Assembly: GCA_963575745.1 (NCBI GenBank)
Contig: CAUYUJ010015305.1
Location: 615,491 to 679,490 of the forward strand
Length of the DNA: 64,000 bases
Direction of reading: 5' to 3'
Source: Prorocentrum cordatum
Taxonomy: Eukaryota > Sar > Dinophyceae > Prorocentrales > Prorocentraceae
Part shown: positions 50,040-62,302 of the stretch, piece after piece
How positions within the stretch are numbered: position 1 is the first letter of the stretch
Layout of the letters: each line of letters begins with the position of its first letter
Notes under the pieces: model-generated
Told to the model about the DNA's origin: nothing
What the model saw: the letters and a program-made list of their open reading frames with translations, nothing else
The model's database searches: none
Position numbers and translations under genes: made by a program

Positions 50040-51197
50040 ATGTACATGAGCATGCAGGGGTATCTGAGGATGCGTGCTGACATGCAGCTTTTGGCTCATC
50101 GCTCGCGCCGCCCGCCAGGCCTCGCCATCATGTGGCGCCTTGCCTGCAGCCTGGCCCTCCCCTCGCTCGCTGGAGCACACCCGTCTTCAGGCGGTGCGCC
50201 CCAGCATGGAGGTGAGGTTTTCCTGCGACATGCTGAACGTGGGACTCTTTTCTACCTTTACGATGACAGCATCTACAATTACGATCACTGCACCATTTTG
50301 GACCCGATCGTGAACAGCACCGCCGCCGCGGGTCCGTGCGGCAACGGACCGCTGGGCGCCATCGTGAGCGCATGCACGCCCTTGTCAACTACGACACATG
50401 CATCGAAATCCACCCCCAGCGTGGCCTCGACCGTGGTGCAGCAGATCCTTGACGGGGACGTTGATATAGGCCAGGCACGCAGTGGCGGCTTCAGCCCCGC
50501 TGTCGTGCCCCGCTATAGCCCCACGGGTCTCACCACCCCCCTGTGCGCTAGGGGCGAACCCGAGGAGGACCCTGCTTTCTGGCACCTGATGATGATCCGC
50601 GCCCGGCTCATACCGTGTGCTGCGGCGTGGGCACCAGGTGAGGACCACCAGGACGTGTTCTGGGCATGGATCGAGGACTGCGTCCCGTACATCCTGGCGA
50701 CGCTTCATCTGCCACAGTACGATCACCTCTTCCAGGAGGACTCTGAGGACACAACCGACGCCCTGCGCCAGCTCACCGCGCTCGACATGTGCGAGGACAT
50801 CTGGTATAGAGCGGGCCTCGACAGACAGCGCACAAACCGCAACCTCACTCTTATCCAAGGCAGCCGCGAGTATCCCACCCGTTACTTTGGCCTCCTTCTG
50901 GAATACCAGGGTGCTCGTGCCCAGCTTGTCGGCCCTGAAGTTTTCACGGCACCTTTGCCGCCATACCTCTCACGGGCCCACGCCTTACTACCAAGAGGCC
51001 TTCCCCCACCCGACCAAGACGCCCTGGCGTACCTCGCTGATGCGATCCTGCACCACCCGACAGACATGCAGCCGCATGTCGAGGCGGAGCTCGCCGCGGC
51101 ACCGATGGAACCGCTTAAAAAAAACCCAACCACCGCCAAACAACAAAAAAAAAAAAAAAAGAAAAAAAAAAAACAACAACAAAAAAACAAAAAATAA
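50040..51197 (+). CDS. LINE-region module 3, with a lysine/asparagine A-rich tail
   Basis: ATG 50040 (a GTG at 50028 is in frame). About 385 codons. A possible signal peptide starts at the later Met (IMWRLACSLALPSLAGAHPS). The body is well mixed, with RSGGFSPAVVPR (hairpin motif again), HQDVFWAWIEDCVPYILATL, YDHLFQEDSEDTTDALRQLT and EYPTRYFGLLLEYQGARAQ. The end dissolves into poly-Lys/Gln/Asn from A-rich DNA (51118-51197), where the frame is probably no longer coding. No family recognised. Confidence 0.45.
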   Translation: MYMSMQGYLRMRADMQLLAHRSRRPPGLAIMWRLACSLALPSLAGAHPSSGGAPQHGGEVFLRHAERGTLFYLYDDSIYNYDHCTILDPIVNSTAAAGPCGNGPLGAIVSACTPLSTTTHASKSTPSVASTVVQQILDGDVDIGQARSGGFSPAVVPRYSPTGLTTPLCARGEPEEDPAFWHLMMIRARLIPCAAAWAPGEDHQDVFWAWIEDCVPYILATLHLPQYDHLFQEDSEDTTDALRQLTALDMCEDIWYRAGLDRQRTNRNLTLIQGSREYPTRYFGLLLEYQGARAQLVGPEVFTAPLPPYLSRAHALLPRGLPPPDQDALAYLADAILHHPTDMQPHVEAELAAAPMEPLKKNPTTAKQQKKKKKKKKKQQQKNKK

Positions 51198-51235
51198 ACG
51201 CCAAAAAACAAAAAAAAACAAAAAAAATACATCAA
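51118..51235 (+). repeat. A-rich tract
   Basis: AAAAAAC and A(15-17) runs with CAACAAC. Two smaller A-rich patches follow at 51568-51590 and 51748-51782. In a GC-rich element these could be old poly-A joints or linkers. Confidence 0.8.
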
Positions 51236-51246
51236 CGCCTGCCCTA

Positions 51247-51556
51247 GACACTCTGGCCTCGCCCAGCTGCCCAGCACGCCACGGGTGATCAGGCCGCAGA
51301 CGACCCCGTATCATGGCTGCTCCAGCACATCGCGGCCAGCGACACCAGCGACACACCCCTGGACTCGTTCCACGCGTCGGACGATATCAGCAACATATCC
51401 CTGGGCTCGGTCCACGTGGACGATAGCCAGGACGACATGGAAACCCAGGATCGCGACGGCACGACACCACCAGGCGACACGGCTCAGCGTGACCGCGACA
51501 GTGAACCCCACCTAGGGCACACCTCGTCGCACAATAGAAAGAGAAATACATCATAA
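51247..51556 (+). CDS. short acidic module 4
   Basis: An open frame without a good start. It reads HATGDQAADDPVSWLLQHIA, SDDISNISLGSVHVDDSQDD and ends in TAA 51554-51556 after RKRNTS. Strongly Asp/Ser-rich and coherent, in a frame not shared with its neighbours. Could be a polyprotein fragment between A-rich tracts. Confidence 0.4.
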
Positions 51557-51860
51557 AGAAAAAAGAGTACAAAAAAAAAACAAAAAAAGCAGATCCGCCC
51601 AACAACTCGGGCCCAGGCCCCGACCCCGCGCACAGCCACGAACGCGCGAAGGGCGCCACTGCCAGCCGACGAAGACAAGCCATGGCCACTCAATCGCCAC
51701 TCAGCCGCCCGCGCATTGGCGGCTTCAGCCCCGCTGCAAAATATGAAGCAAAAAAAAACACGATCAAAATGCAAAAGGAATAAATGCACTGGCTGGACCT
51801 GGACATCCCCAGACCGCAGGTGGCAGCACCACGCCCCGCACATCTGTCTGCCGTGTTAAC

Positions 51861-52200
51861 GTGACTGACTCCCACCCCAGTGTCATTGATCACTGGCAGG
51901 CCGACATCGACAACGACCCCATCGATGACGAGTACCCAGATGCCAGCGGTCCCCACGAGCTCCAGCACAGCGCAGCGGCATCACGACACTGTGGCTGCCT
52001 CATCTGCCTCTTTGTGGCCACGTACGCCATCGTGATAGCAATGCCGTACAAGGACCAGATCGATGGGTACTTGCCGACACCGAGCCGAGACCCCAGCTAC
52101 CGACAACGACGACGACGCGAAGCGGCGGCACCAGGCCCATCTGTGCCCACCACATCCCGACGCACAACGACATACAACTTACAACGTCACGTCCGCATTG
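51861..52200 (+). CDS. module 5a with one membrane segment
   Basis: GTG-initiated frame: SHPSVIDHWQADIDNDPIDD, then a hydrophobic segment CGCLICLFVATYAIVIAMPY, then basic sequence. Coherence is lost near 52180, where the overlapping frame of module 5b takes over. Confidence 0.4.
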
Positions 52201-53230
52201 TGGGCCACTCTCAAGTGGACCAGCGTCAAACTCAGAGATAGCGTCTCGGGCGGAGCCAGCGCAGACGGGGTCGGCCTCGGGGGTGTCCTGAAATGGGCCA
52301 GCGGCAAACTCGGGGCTATTGCCACGGGCGGAGTGGTGTGCGGTCTTCTGCTTGTCGGCGCCAAACTCCTTGCTCAAGGAGCCGTCGGACACGTAGGAGC
52401 CCGCATCTGTGCGCGTGCCCTGGACTCATCCACAGCCCAATGGTGCCTCCGCTGTTGCCAACCGAGCAGGAGGCCGCGCGATGAGGCCACATGCACAATG
52501 CCGTGCACGCTTGCCGACGAACACGACGACCAGCACGTGCACTCACTCCGACATCCGCTGCTGCAGGAACACTACGCCGCTGCAGTTGCCGCCGCAGTCG
52601 CCGATGTCACCACCGCCACCACCGCCGCCATCGTCGAAGTCACTGCCGCCGTATCGCGAGCCTCGTCCGTCACACCGCGATCGACCAGCCCGTCCCCGCG
52701 AGACGGCTCCAAGAGCGGCGCGGCATACGGTAATCCACCGACTCACGATGACGCCACAGCACACGGCAGCGACACCGAGGCAAGGGAAACACGTGAGTGC
52801 ACCCACGTTAGGCCGTGGTCCATCTTCCGACATGCAGATGCTCGTGGTTCCTCTCCCGACGCGGACACCCAACCACCACGACGGCGAGCACGCTATGCAT
52901 CACCCGCCAGGCCCCAGGCGCCTTCAGGCCCTGGTACGCCTCATCTTGCCCTCAAGCCACCGACGCGCAACTTACGCAACACTATTCAGCGCGACCCAGC
53001 GGTCCCCGTGCCGCCGACGAGCATCCTCAACGCCCTGTACCAAAACGGCTTTGCGCTTGGTAACAGTGGCGTGTCTACAGAGGACATCAAAGACGCTCTG
53101 CGACTTCACGACCATCCTCGATTCACCCATGATCTAACACACCAAGCGCTGGGGCCGTGGACTGACATCATGCAGAGGCCCCCGAACCGCCTCACTTGGG
53201 TGCTCGAAGACTCGGGCGGAAACTCAGGCG
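52063..53230 (+). CDS. module 5b, Ala-rich with an internal repeat
   Basis: ATG 52063; the frame stays open to 53415 but loses sense near 53230. TLKWTSVKLRDSVSGGASAD and VLKWASGKLGAIATGGVVCG are an internal repeat leading into a hydrophobic stretch (GGVVCGLLLVGAKLLAQG). After this comes an Ala/Val/Thr helix (AAAVAAAVADVTTATTAAIV), a basic Ser/Pro linker and PPTSILNALYQNGFALGNSG. No family recognised. The next frame (minus-one) continues the protein. Confidence 0.4.
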
Positions 53231-53770
53231 AGACGATTTCCCCTACCTCACGTGGGACCTCCGCAAACCCACCACCGACGCGCCCACTGTCTTCTGGCAT
53301 GGGACCCGTGGCGACCTTGCGGCCCGTCTCGCCGCCAGCGGAGGGCACCTCTTGCCAGGCCCCCGCCGTGAAACGAAGGGTCGAACTGGCACCAACGTTG
53401 GCCGCACGTACGTGAGTGTGCACCCTTCGCTGGCCGCGTGGTATGCAGTGCCGCCCCACCCGCCCTACAGCCACGAAGACGACACCCTCGCGTGGGGACC
53501 CATCGCGCTCTGGATGTGCGAGGCCACCAAACCACCGAGCGGTGAAAACTGGCACAACTTCGTGAAAGGGGAGGCCCACGGAGCGCGCCTCATCTACCCT
53601 CGGGTCCTGGGCCTCCTCATCCGCATGGACTGGTGTGCCCCCACGGAAGCTGCCTCCAGGTGCCGCGCCTTGCCACAAGTATTTGGCATGGGCGACTGTG
53701 CGCACGCCCTCCACATCGCTGGCTACGATCATCCAGATCTCCGTGAGGCCGCTGAAGCCCACGACCAGGA
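53215..53770 (+). CDS. possible ADP-ribosyltransferase-fold segment
   Basis: No start codon; coherent from RDDFPYLTWDLRKPTTDAPT. VFWHGTRGDLAARLAASGG and GRTYVSVHPSLAAWYA resemble the HGT and Y-x-S...A-x-Y-A signatures of the PARP/ART/KptA fold (His and Tyr at NAD-contact positions). WGPIALWMCEATKPPSGENW and GARLIYPRVLGLLIRMDWCA follow. No catalytic Glu can be placed with confidence. The frame is cut by a 151-bp tandem duplication (53620-53921) and resumes in the 53635-61077 frame. The assignment rests on short motifs only. Confidence 0.3.
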
Positions 53771-53921
53771 TCCGCATGGACTGGTGTGCCCCCACGGAAG
53801 CTGCCTCCAGGTGCCGTGCCCTACCACAAGCCTATGGCATGGGCGACTGTGCGCACGCCCTCCACATCGCTGGCTACGATCATCCAGATCTCCGTGAGGC
53901 GGCTGAAGCCCACGACCAGGA
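53620..53921 (+). repeat. 151-bp tandem duplication inside the LINE ORF
   Basis: Copies 53620-53770 and 53771-53921 both start TCCGCATGGACTGGTGTGCC and differ at only a handful of bases. The unit is not a multiple of three. It shifts the frame: the first copy is read by the upstream frame, the second by the downstream frame, both giving RMDWCAPTEAASRCRALPQ. Confidence 0.95.
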
Positions 53922-56900
53922 AGCTAGCACTCGGCGCAGGCTGGGCATCGCGGCAGCGTGGCCACCGCCGCAGGCACTATACTCGCCAGAGGCAGCGCGA
54001 GCATGGGCCAAACAGCATTACGACACTGAAGCAGCCACCAGGGCCGACCCCAACCAGCCCCGGCCACGCGTCTCGCTGCGCAAGCTCCAGCTGGACCCGC
54101 AGCCACTGATCGACCTTGTGTACACTGGCTTGCAAGCCGTCCCCGTGCGGGGGCACCCCGAAGCACGCGAGTCGCGCCCCAGCGGCTCCAGCCCTGGGGC
54201 CGCGTCTGGCCCACCGCGCACCTACCAGTCAGGTGCCGCCCTGGGACACAGTCCAGACCGCTCATCGACGACATCGGGGGCCGACGACCGCCGTACGCCT
54301 TCCCTCATCAGCGCGGCCGCCGCCCTCGCCCGAGGCCACGCCCGCCCACGGCGATCCGCCTCTCGTGCGTCACGGCAGAGTGGCGAAAACTCCACCTCGG
54401 ACTACAGCGACATCGAGACGTGGGAGCACATCGTGACGGAAGTGGATCCGACCGCCTACCACGTTCTCGCCTTCCACGTCCGTGATGTGCGGGCCCGTGT
54501 CAATGCCCCTGGCATCGAGGTCTGGCTCGACCCTGGCGATCACCACGACGGCGCCTACTTACCGTGGGGGACGACCGTCATGGGCCATCGCGTTATCGAC
54601 CCTGAGGTGGTGGGTCGTGACGGCTGGGTCATCCTCCACCACGACCATGGCGATACCACTACCAAGCTCTGGGCACCGACCCTAGTCCACGTCAAGGCGG
54701 ATGACACGTGGCGCACGGTCATGGTACCAGCGGACATGGGGCCCCAGTGGATAGAGCGCCACGCCGATGACGCTCGCCCCCCCGCCGAGGTCGTCCGCAC
54801 TACAGGCCAGTCCTGGTTTGCCGACGTCTGGCCCCTGTGGGATCGACCTCGTCCCCACCCTGACGACCCAGGCACAAACGAGCAAGCGCTCCCGCCCCTA
54901 CCAGGACGCTGGTCATGCCTACAGTGCCGATTTCAATGCTGCCAGTACTGTGCGGCCCGCCGCAACACGCAGCTCGGCACCTCGGGCCAACCAACGTGCC
55001 CAGACTGTGCCCTCAGCGGACTACGTGCACCTATGGACTGGTCCACGGACTACTCTTGCAACAGCTGGACGTGTGCATTCAGCACCGACAACAGGGACTC
55101 TGACACATGCTGCCTCTCCAGCAGGTGCCCTCACCCGCCCAGCCCACACAGCCTGCTCGACGTCCGTGCCACAGGGATGCCGCCGCACATCCTTGCCCGC
55201 CAATACGGCAACGCGCCAGCCCACCACGACCTCAAGGAACCCCCCCGAGCGCCTTCAGGCCCCGGGGGGGAGCCTCCACAACCAGGCCAAGCAGGTTACC
55301 AGGGTCAATGGTACCTTCCACCGAGGCCGCGGCGCGTCCCCAGGCAGGGATTGCCCGACGGCACGCGGCGGCCACCTGGGTTCACAGGAACGGGGATGCC
55401 TGAAGTCCCGTCCCCCGACCAACCTCTCTGGAGGGAAGGCTACGTGCTCTTCGGCCCCCACCAGGCCCTCAAGGAGGAATTCACCTTCAACAAGACGGTC
55501 CGCCGACCCTACTCCCTAGCCATCACCAACATGTACAGGGACCGTGTCACGGTCAGGACCGTCTGCGAGTCGATCGCCGAGCGCATCCACACTACCCGCA
55601 CCCGCTGGCGAGATGTGGTACTGTACTGGGACGCCGAGGGTGGTCCTGGGCCTCAAGCTCTCGACTATGACGTGCGACTCTGCGACGCCATGGTGAGCCG
55701 TGCCACGACCGAAGCCGAGCTAAACCACGACCGCAGCAACCGTGGTAATTTCTGCCTCTATGGACCAGCGCACCAGCGCGCCGTAAACATCACGGCGATC
55801 TCCGAGCCGCAGAACATCGACTACATGGGGCATGTGCGGCGATACTCACCCGTAGGGGAGACCTACCCAGACCACGCCTTCGAGCACGTCTATCGGGGCT
55901 GGCAGCGGCCCGACGTGCCCACCATCCTCCCCGACACCCGCCCCCTCTCGAGAGCCGACCAGCAGCGACATCAACAGCACCAGCAGCACATTCAGCAGCG
56001 CGACCAACGCGACGCAGGTCAGCCGAGCACGCCACGCTACCGCTCTCCCGCGCGAGTCCCGACAGGCGGCAGCACGGCCTACGGCGGGGCTGCCGCCTAT
56101 TACCGTGGCCCCATTGGCGCCAGGCCCGCGGCGGCTGGAGCAGCCGCCTCCAGCTACGGCCACGCCCCTCACGCCAGGGTGCACCCAGCGGTCATCGGCT
56201 ACCCGCGTGCACTCGTGCAGGCCCCCCCACGGGCCACCTCGCCCGTGCCAGGGTCCACGCGCGCCTGGGGCCACTACTCAGGCCGACATGATGGCACCCC
56301 CAGCAACCAGCCCGCAGTGATTACCCCTGCGGCTTCAGCCCAGGGGGCTGCAACAAACCGTGGCAGGACAGGGCGCCCTGAAGGATGGCGCGATGCGAAC
56401 GTGCGTGCTTGGCAACCGCGCCAGCACACGCCCCCGCCAAACGTGGCCGCAGCGCTGCGCCCTGCCCAGGCAAAACCTGCCCCACCTGAGCGGGAGAGGC
56501 AGCCGCTCGTCCCGCTCGTCCTCACGTACACCCAGGCGCATCACAGCGCCTCCCCGCGGCACAGCGAGGGAAGCGCCCACCACATCAGCCCCCGCCCCGA
56601 CGCTGTCGACCCTGACCAGGCCACAGCCACGGCGGAGGGCGGCACAAGCGCCTCCCGCCAGCCCAGCCCATCACCCTGCGCGGCGCCGATCCGATCCCCG
56701 AGCAGGGCGGATTCCGAGCGCGCTAATGCCCAGGCGACCTCGCCACGCGACCGCCACACGGGCGGGCGCGTCCCGCGCAGCAGGTCCTGCAGCCGCCACA
56801 GCTCACGCAAGGCACCAGGGAGCTCCACGAGCTCGCCGCCTCGCGAGACTCAGGCTGATGGCCGAGCTTCCGAAGTGGTGCCACGCTTCGGTGCCAGCGT

Positions 56901-59900
56901 CATCGAACCTGGCCAGGTGGACCTCTCTCCGACGCCGTCCACGGACCACGAGCCGCCGCTGCCCACCCGCGTGATCGTCCCCATCGACGAGGCGCCGACC
57001 TTCGACCCGTACAAGAACAAGTACCGTGTCAAGGACCTTGCGGCGGGTTTCGGCGGTGGCTCACCGCTCTCACCTCAGAGTCGGGGCGGAGCCCCCGCCA
57101 CCTCAGCCGCTGCCGCGGCAGCGGCGGCCCCGCGGGGAATCAGCCCTGTCCGCAACGCGGGCCTCACGGCAGCGGGCATGGACGAGGCCCAGCGCCAGGC
57201 CACCGACCGCGCTGCTCGAGCTGTTCCACCAGATGCTGCTCATCAAGATACTGACGGGGCGGGCGCGCCACCGCAGGACGGACCAGCGGTGTCGCGTGCG
57301 CAGTATATGCGCGTGCGTTGTGCCGCTGCCGCGCCGAGCCGCCGCCGCTGGTTCGCTTTTGCTTTTGTGCTCGGCAGGACGGATCGAGGAGTCGCCTCCC
57401 TCTCCCTCTGCTGCCGTCTCACCTCTCCTCCCCTCGTCCCCTATGGTACAGGAGTGAGGAGGATTTTTCGAGACAGTTTCATTGACGTTTATGAACCCCC
57501 CCTGGCGCAGTGCCGACCATGTCTCGCCTATACTTCTGGCCTGACGGCGGCTTCAGCCCCGGTCAAGCTAATCCATAGGAACGCCATGAGCTCCTACTGT
57601 GGCCAAGCCTTCTACCTGGGCGAGGGTCAGGCTGACCTACACCGTGCGGGGCGTGCAAACCCCAGCTCCACCGATGGAGACGGGCCAGGTCGCTCCATAC
57701 ACCTCGTCAGCCTAAACATCACCAGTCTCTCAGCGAACTGGCCAACCATCACCGCTCTTGGTGTCGACCACAACGCCGCAGTCATAGCACTGCAGGAGAC
57801 CCGACATGCCAAGCCGACCAGACAAGCCATCGCTACCAGCGCCGCCAATCCACACCACGGGGGATACCACGCCAGTCTTGGACCTGACCTGGATCTGGCG
57901 CGAGCCCAGCGCAGAGCTGCCCACGGCGGCACAGACCACACCGTCGTGGGCAACACTGGCGCCTCGGGAGGGGTCGCCATCCTCTCTAAGGATGCCATTG
58001 TCGACTCCACTGTCGACGACACTGCGCCCTGTATCGTCGCCCTCAAGGCCAAGAAAAGATGGCACGAGGCCTTTCTCCCGCTCTGCACTCAGCACCGCCG
58101 CAGGCGGCGACGAAACAACCACGGGCCCGCTGGGATCTACATAGCGAGCCTCTACGGGATTGCTGGAGGAGACAGCGCAGATCTTTTTCGGCTCGCTGAC
58201 TGCGCCGCCGCTAGGGTCGGCTCAGCCCCGTATTTCATCTGCATGGACGCCAACACGAACATCGACGACAATCCACACCTGCTGCACATGATGCAGCACG
58301 GATGGTTTAACGTCGCTGAGGGCACACCAGACCACACCATGCACACATACGGCAATATCCCTGACTGGGACCGCGTCACCAAGTGCCCCCGCACTTCGCG
58401 CATCGATTATATCATTGCCAACCAAGCGGCGCGATCCCTTGTCACCGACTTCTGCTATCTGCGCGACTTGCCAGCGAAGTCCCATGTTGGCCTGCAGGTC
58501 ACGCTTGACCTCAGTCGCCTCGACCATACGGCCCGACGCCTTCTTGCCCCCACGCCCTACCCTCCCAACGATGGAGCTCACGAGGGTCACGAACTGCAGG
58601 CTTTAGGGACCCTCATCGCTGGGCGATATCAGGACCGCATGGAGCAGGCCGACGCACGCGACGACGTGGAACGCATGTTCGCCCTGGCTAACGAGGCCAG
58701 TCATGAGTACCATCTCACCCGTCTGCGCGACCTGCCACCTCCACCGCCTGACCACCCAAAAAAGAAGCCCCCCACCATGCACGGGCTCACGCCCATGTTC
58801 GAGGAGCGACCAGTTGTCCCCCGTGCCTTCCCCACCTACGGAGCTTCCACGATACACATGAACCGACTGCGCAAGCTCCATCGGCAACTCTGTGAGCTTC
58901 GCTTCATCGGACAGCACCATCATTTAGACTGCCGTGCCATCCCGCCGTACCTAGCGCAGCGCATCGACTGCACGTGGACCGCGGCCCGCCTCCTATGTCA
59001 CAAGCTGCGCCCCACGGTTCTCCTAGACTTCCCCGAGGCCTGGACCCCCGACGAGCCAGCACCTCACGGAGAGCACCTTGACGGTTTGATCCAAAACCTC
59101 GACCTAGAGCTGGCGCGACGTGCGAACCGTGCCAAAGCTGAACGCATCAAGATATGGGCTGAGGGCGTCCGCGAGCCAAGCGGGCGAAAGGCGGCCATAT
59201 ACGCACGGGCTGCTGACAGCTCGCCCACGGCGTATCTCCGCACGCCTACCACACCTGACGATACGCAACTCCACTGCGACACCAACGCCTTCAAACCTGA
59301 CAAAGCTAGCACGGACGATAGCGACGCTGACACCGAAGCTGGCGGCTTCAGCCCCAGCGACGGTAGTTCGCCCGACACGGACAACGACGAAGACCACACT
59401 TGTGAACCACCACCTGCACAAGTCCCCGACATTCTCCCTGCCAACGCCATTGTTGCTAATACCAAAGACATGCTTAAGCTCATGGTCGACACCTGGGAGC
59501 CCATCTTGGGCAGGTACCGCGCCCGTGCAGGACATGACGCCGAAGCCATGCCGACGTGGGCTGACTTCTACGACGAGTACCGACAAGAGCTGCCTACGCC
59601 ATCACCAGCTACCCCTTTCCACCTCACCGACGACCAACTCATCCACTTTATTCGCACCCGTTCACCGCGCCGTGCGGGGGGACTGGACGGCTGGACTACT
59701 AAGGAGGCTAAGGAGTTACCCGACGACATCCTTCGCCTCTTCGCCAGCGTCTTACGCGCTATGCAACGCACTGGCACCATCCCAGAACCCCTCCTTCATG
59801 TGCCAAACCCGTGCCTCCGAAAAGGCCGAGGCGAACTCCCAACGGACCAACGACTTCTCTCGGTGCTTTCCGTTTGGATGTATGCGTGGGAAGCGCCAGC

Positions 59901-60510
59901 TTACCGCAGCCTCACGGACTGGCGGAAAGGATGGACCCACGCCACGAGCTTTGGCGCTGTCCCCAAAGCTACCATTGGGGACGTCAGCACCTCTCTTGCC
60001 CTGCGCATCGAACACGCCAGGGCCTTACTCCTTCCCTTAGCTGGGGCTGCCCTTGACCGACAGAAGTGTTTCGACTACCTCATCACGGACATCTGCCTTA
60101 ACCTTGCGCTTCACGCGGGGTGCCCCCAAGACATCGTTACTGTCCGCAGAAACTTCTACAGTCGCCACAAACGCTACATCCGCATGAACGGAGCGTACTC
60201 TAAGGAATTGGCCAGGACCAACGGTCATCTCCAGGGAAGCTCTTGGTCCCTGGACGACATTAAGCTGCTCATGTGTGTGTGGACCAAGAGACAGCATCGA
60301 TACGTTCCGCGATCACTCAGCACTACCTTTGTTGACGACAGCAACTCCACTACTCACACCGCGCCTGAGTTGCAGAAATCTCTTGACGAAACCGCCAAGT
60401 TTGATCGATTTTCAGGTCAACGCATTCACCCTGGCAAAGTGGCGGGGTGGGCGCTCACCGACGAGCTTCACGCCGCCGTTACCCAGCTCACTCTGGCGGA
60501 ACGGCCCTTA
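53771..60510 (+). CDS. main LINE polyprotein: Cys-rich domain, linker, AP-endonuclease, reverse transcriptase
   Basis: One continuous frame (open 53635-61077; meaningful from the second duplication copy to about 60510). Numbered from 53635: about 428-500 a cysteine-rich, probably zinc-binding domain (CLQCRFQCCQYCAARRN, CPDCALSG, DTCCLSSRCPH); about 605-760 a mixed domain (LFGPHQALKEEFTFNKTVRR); about 760-1240 a low-complexity linker; about 1352-1632 AP-endonuclease with SLNITSLS (Asn), ALQETRH (Glu), FICMDANTN (Asp-x-Asn), SRIDYIIAN (Asp) and KSHVGLQV (His); about 1990-2290 RT with AALDRQKCFDYL (first Asp), NGHLQGSSWS and TTFVDDSNS (Asp-Asp). The endonuclease would nick the target and RT would copy the RNA there. 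The frame turns nonsensical after LTLAERPL; the continuation is in the minus-one frame. Confidence 0.8.
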
Positions 60511-62300
60511 CGCGTGTCGACTCCTTCAAGCTCGTCGGGAGTTACATCAACGCCGAGGCAGCGCCGGCTCCAGCCGCGCTTAACCTCACGGCCACCGCTG
60601 ACGCCCGTGTTCGGAGGGCGACTAGTCGCCTGCCGCGCATTGGCAAGCTCCCATCGCCGATGCTTATTAAGGCGCGGCACGCCCGTTCCCTTGCTGCCAG
60701 CGTCTGTACCACGGGCACCGACATTCAAGCCCCATCAGGCCCCGTCAAAACTGCCTACAACCATGCCCTTAAGGCGGCTATCCGCCCCAAGGGAAACAAG
60801 TGGGTCGAGTTTTGGACTCTCATGGCCGTGTGCGTCCCAGGACACGCCCTGGAGATTGACGCCATCACGCAGCGTGAAGTTTTCCTGTGTCTGCGGCGAC
60901 AGGTTAATCGCGACGCTACACTCTGCGGTCTCGTCAGGGATCTCCAACACCACGTTCAGACCCTGTTTGGTGGAGGACCTGTCGGACGACTTGTCCAGTC
61001 GCTCCAGCAGCTCCGTTGGACCTGGCCCACATTTGGCATCATGTACGACGACTGGGGCTGCCAGATCAGTTGGCTGAACTTACCCCAAAACGCCTTCCTT
61101 CACATGCTGCGGGCCTCACAACGCAGAGCCTTTCTGAGGAGGATCAAGCCACGGCGTCACGACCTTGGATACCTTGCCTCTGTCAGACAGGGCCTCGACC
61201 TCTTCGCCAGCACGTGGCTCGCCCGAACGAAAGGAGCAGCCAAATGCACTGCCTGGCAGCTGGCGCTCCTCCTGAACTACCTGTCGGGCGGGGACCACAC
61301 CCAACAGCGACGATCCCGATCAAACACGTCTGCTGACCCCAGCCCCATCTGCCGATACTGCGACGAGGAAGAGGAAACTCAGGAGCACACTGTCCGCGAC
61401 TGCAAGTGCTGGGCCCGAGAAAGACTCCCTCTCACCACCCTCATCAGTGACGAGCAGTGGGCCCGTCTTCCGCCGCACACAAGACACTGCGGGCTCTTCG
61501 ATGAAGACCCAGCCCTCCTCGACCTGCAGGCCGACCTCGCGAGGGACCCGCTACCTCAGCCCATACCGCGGCCCCCACCTGAGGGAGATCCTGCGGCTTC
61601 AGCCCAGGACTCCTACACCACCTACCTTGACCACGACACTGGTTGGACATGGGTCTACGCTGCCACGGACGGTGCATGCACCAACCAAGCCATCCCATTG
61701 CTAGCACGAGCGGGCTACGGCGTCTACTACGGCATCGACCACCGCATGAACTACAGTGCACGCGTTCACGGCATTACGCAGAACGCACAGCTTGCGGAGA
61801 CCCTCGCCATTGTCCACCTCACGGCATGTGCTGAACGGCCCGTACACGTTTTCGTGGACAACCAGGCGGTGGTCGATGGGTTCCAAAGTATCATCGACGG
61901 ACACTCACCACCGCAGGGCACGCACGTGGAGCTCTGGGAAAAGATCCACCGATGCGTCATGGCCAAGCCCAACATGTTCCGCGTCGAGAAAATCGCAAGC
62001 CACCTGGGAGACATGGGCATCGACCTCGGGCTCATCGGGCCCATCGCGGAGGAGTTCAATCGTCAGGCTGACGCCCTCGCCACAACGGCGGCACGTACTC
62101 ATAACCTTCCAGACGACACTGTCGAAGCTGCCAAAACACGACATCGCCAAGCGACCGTGCTTCATGGAGTCGCTGTCGCCATATACGAGCGTAGACACCG
62201 CACACTCCCCCTCCCACACCGCAGGGCTGGGTTTACAGCTGCGGAACTCAACAAAATGGAACCAAACCCCCTGCTGTCTGACCAGGCACCACCCGCGGCT
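60511..62300 (+). CDS. LINE post-RT region: CCHC knuckle and RNase H
   Basis: Frame open 60447-62411, meaningful from VDSFKLVGSYINAEAA, the usual segment right after RT. ICRYCDEEEETQEHTVRDCK is a C-x2-C-x8-H-x4-C knuckle. RNase H has WVYAATDGACTNQ (Asp), AQLAETLAIVHL (Glu), VHVFVDNQAVVDGF (Asp), a His in KIASHLGDMG and FNRQADALATTA (Asp), so all catalytic carboxylates are present. RNase H would remove template RNA. Coherence ends near PPAADQTSH at about 62300; the protein resumes in the minus-one frame after a TGA at 62300-62302. Confidence 0.75.
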
Positions 62301-62302
62301 GA

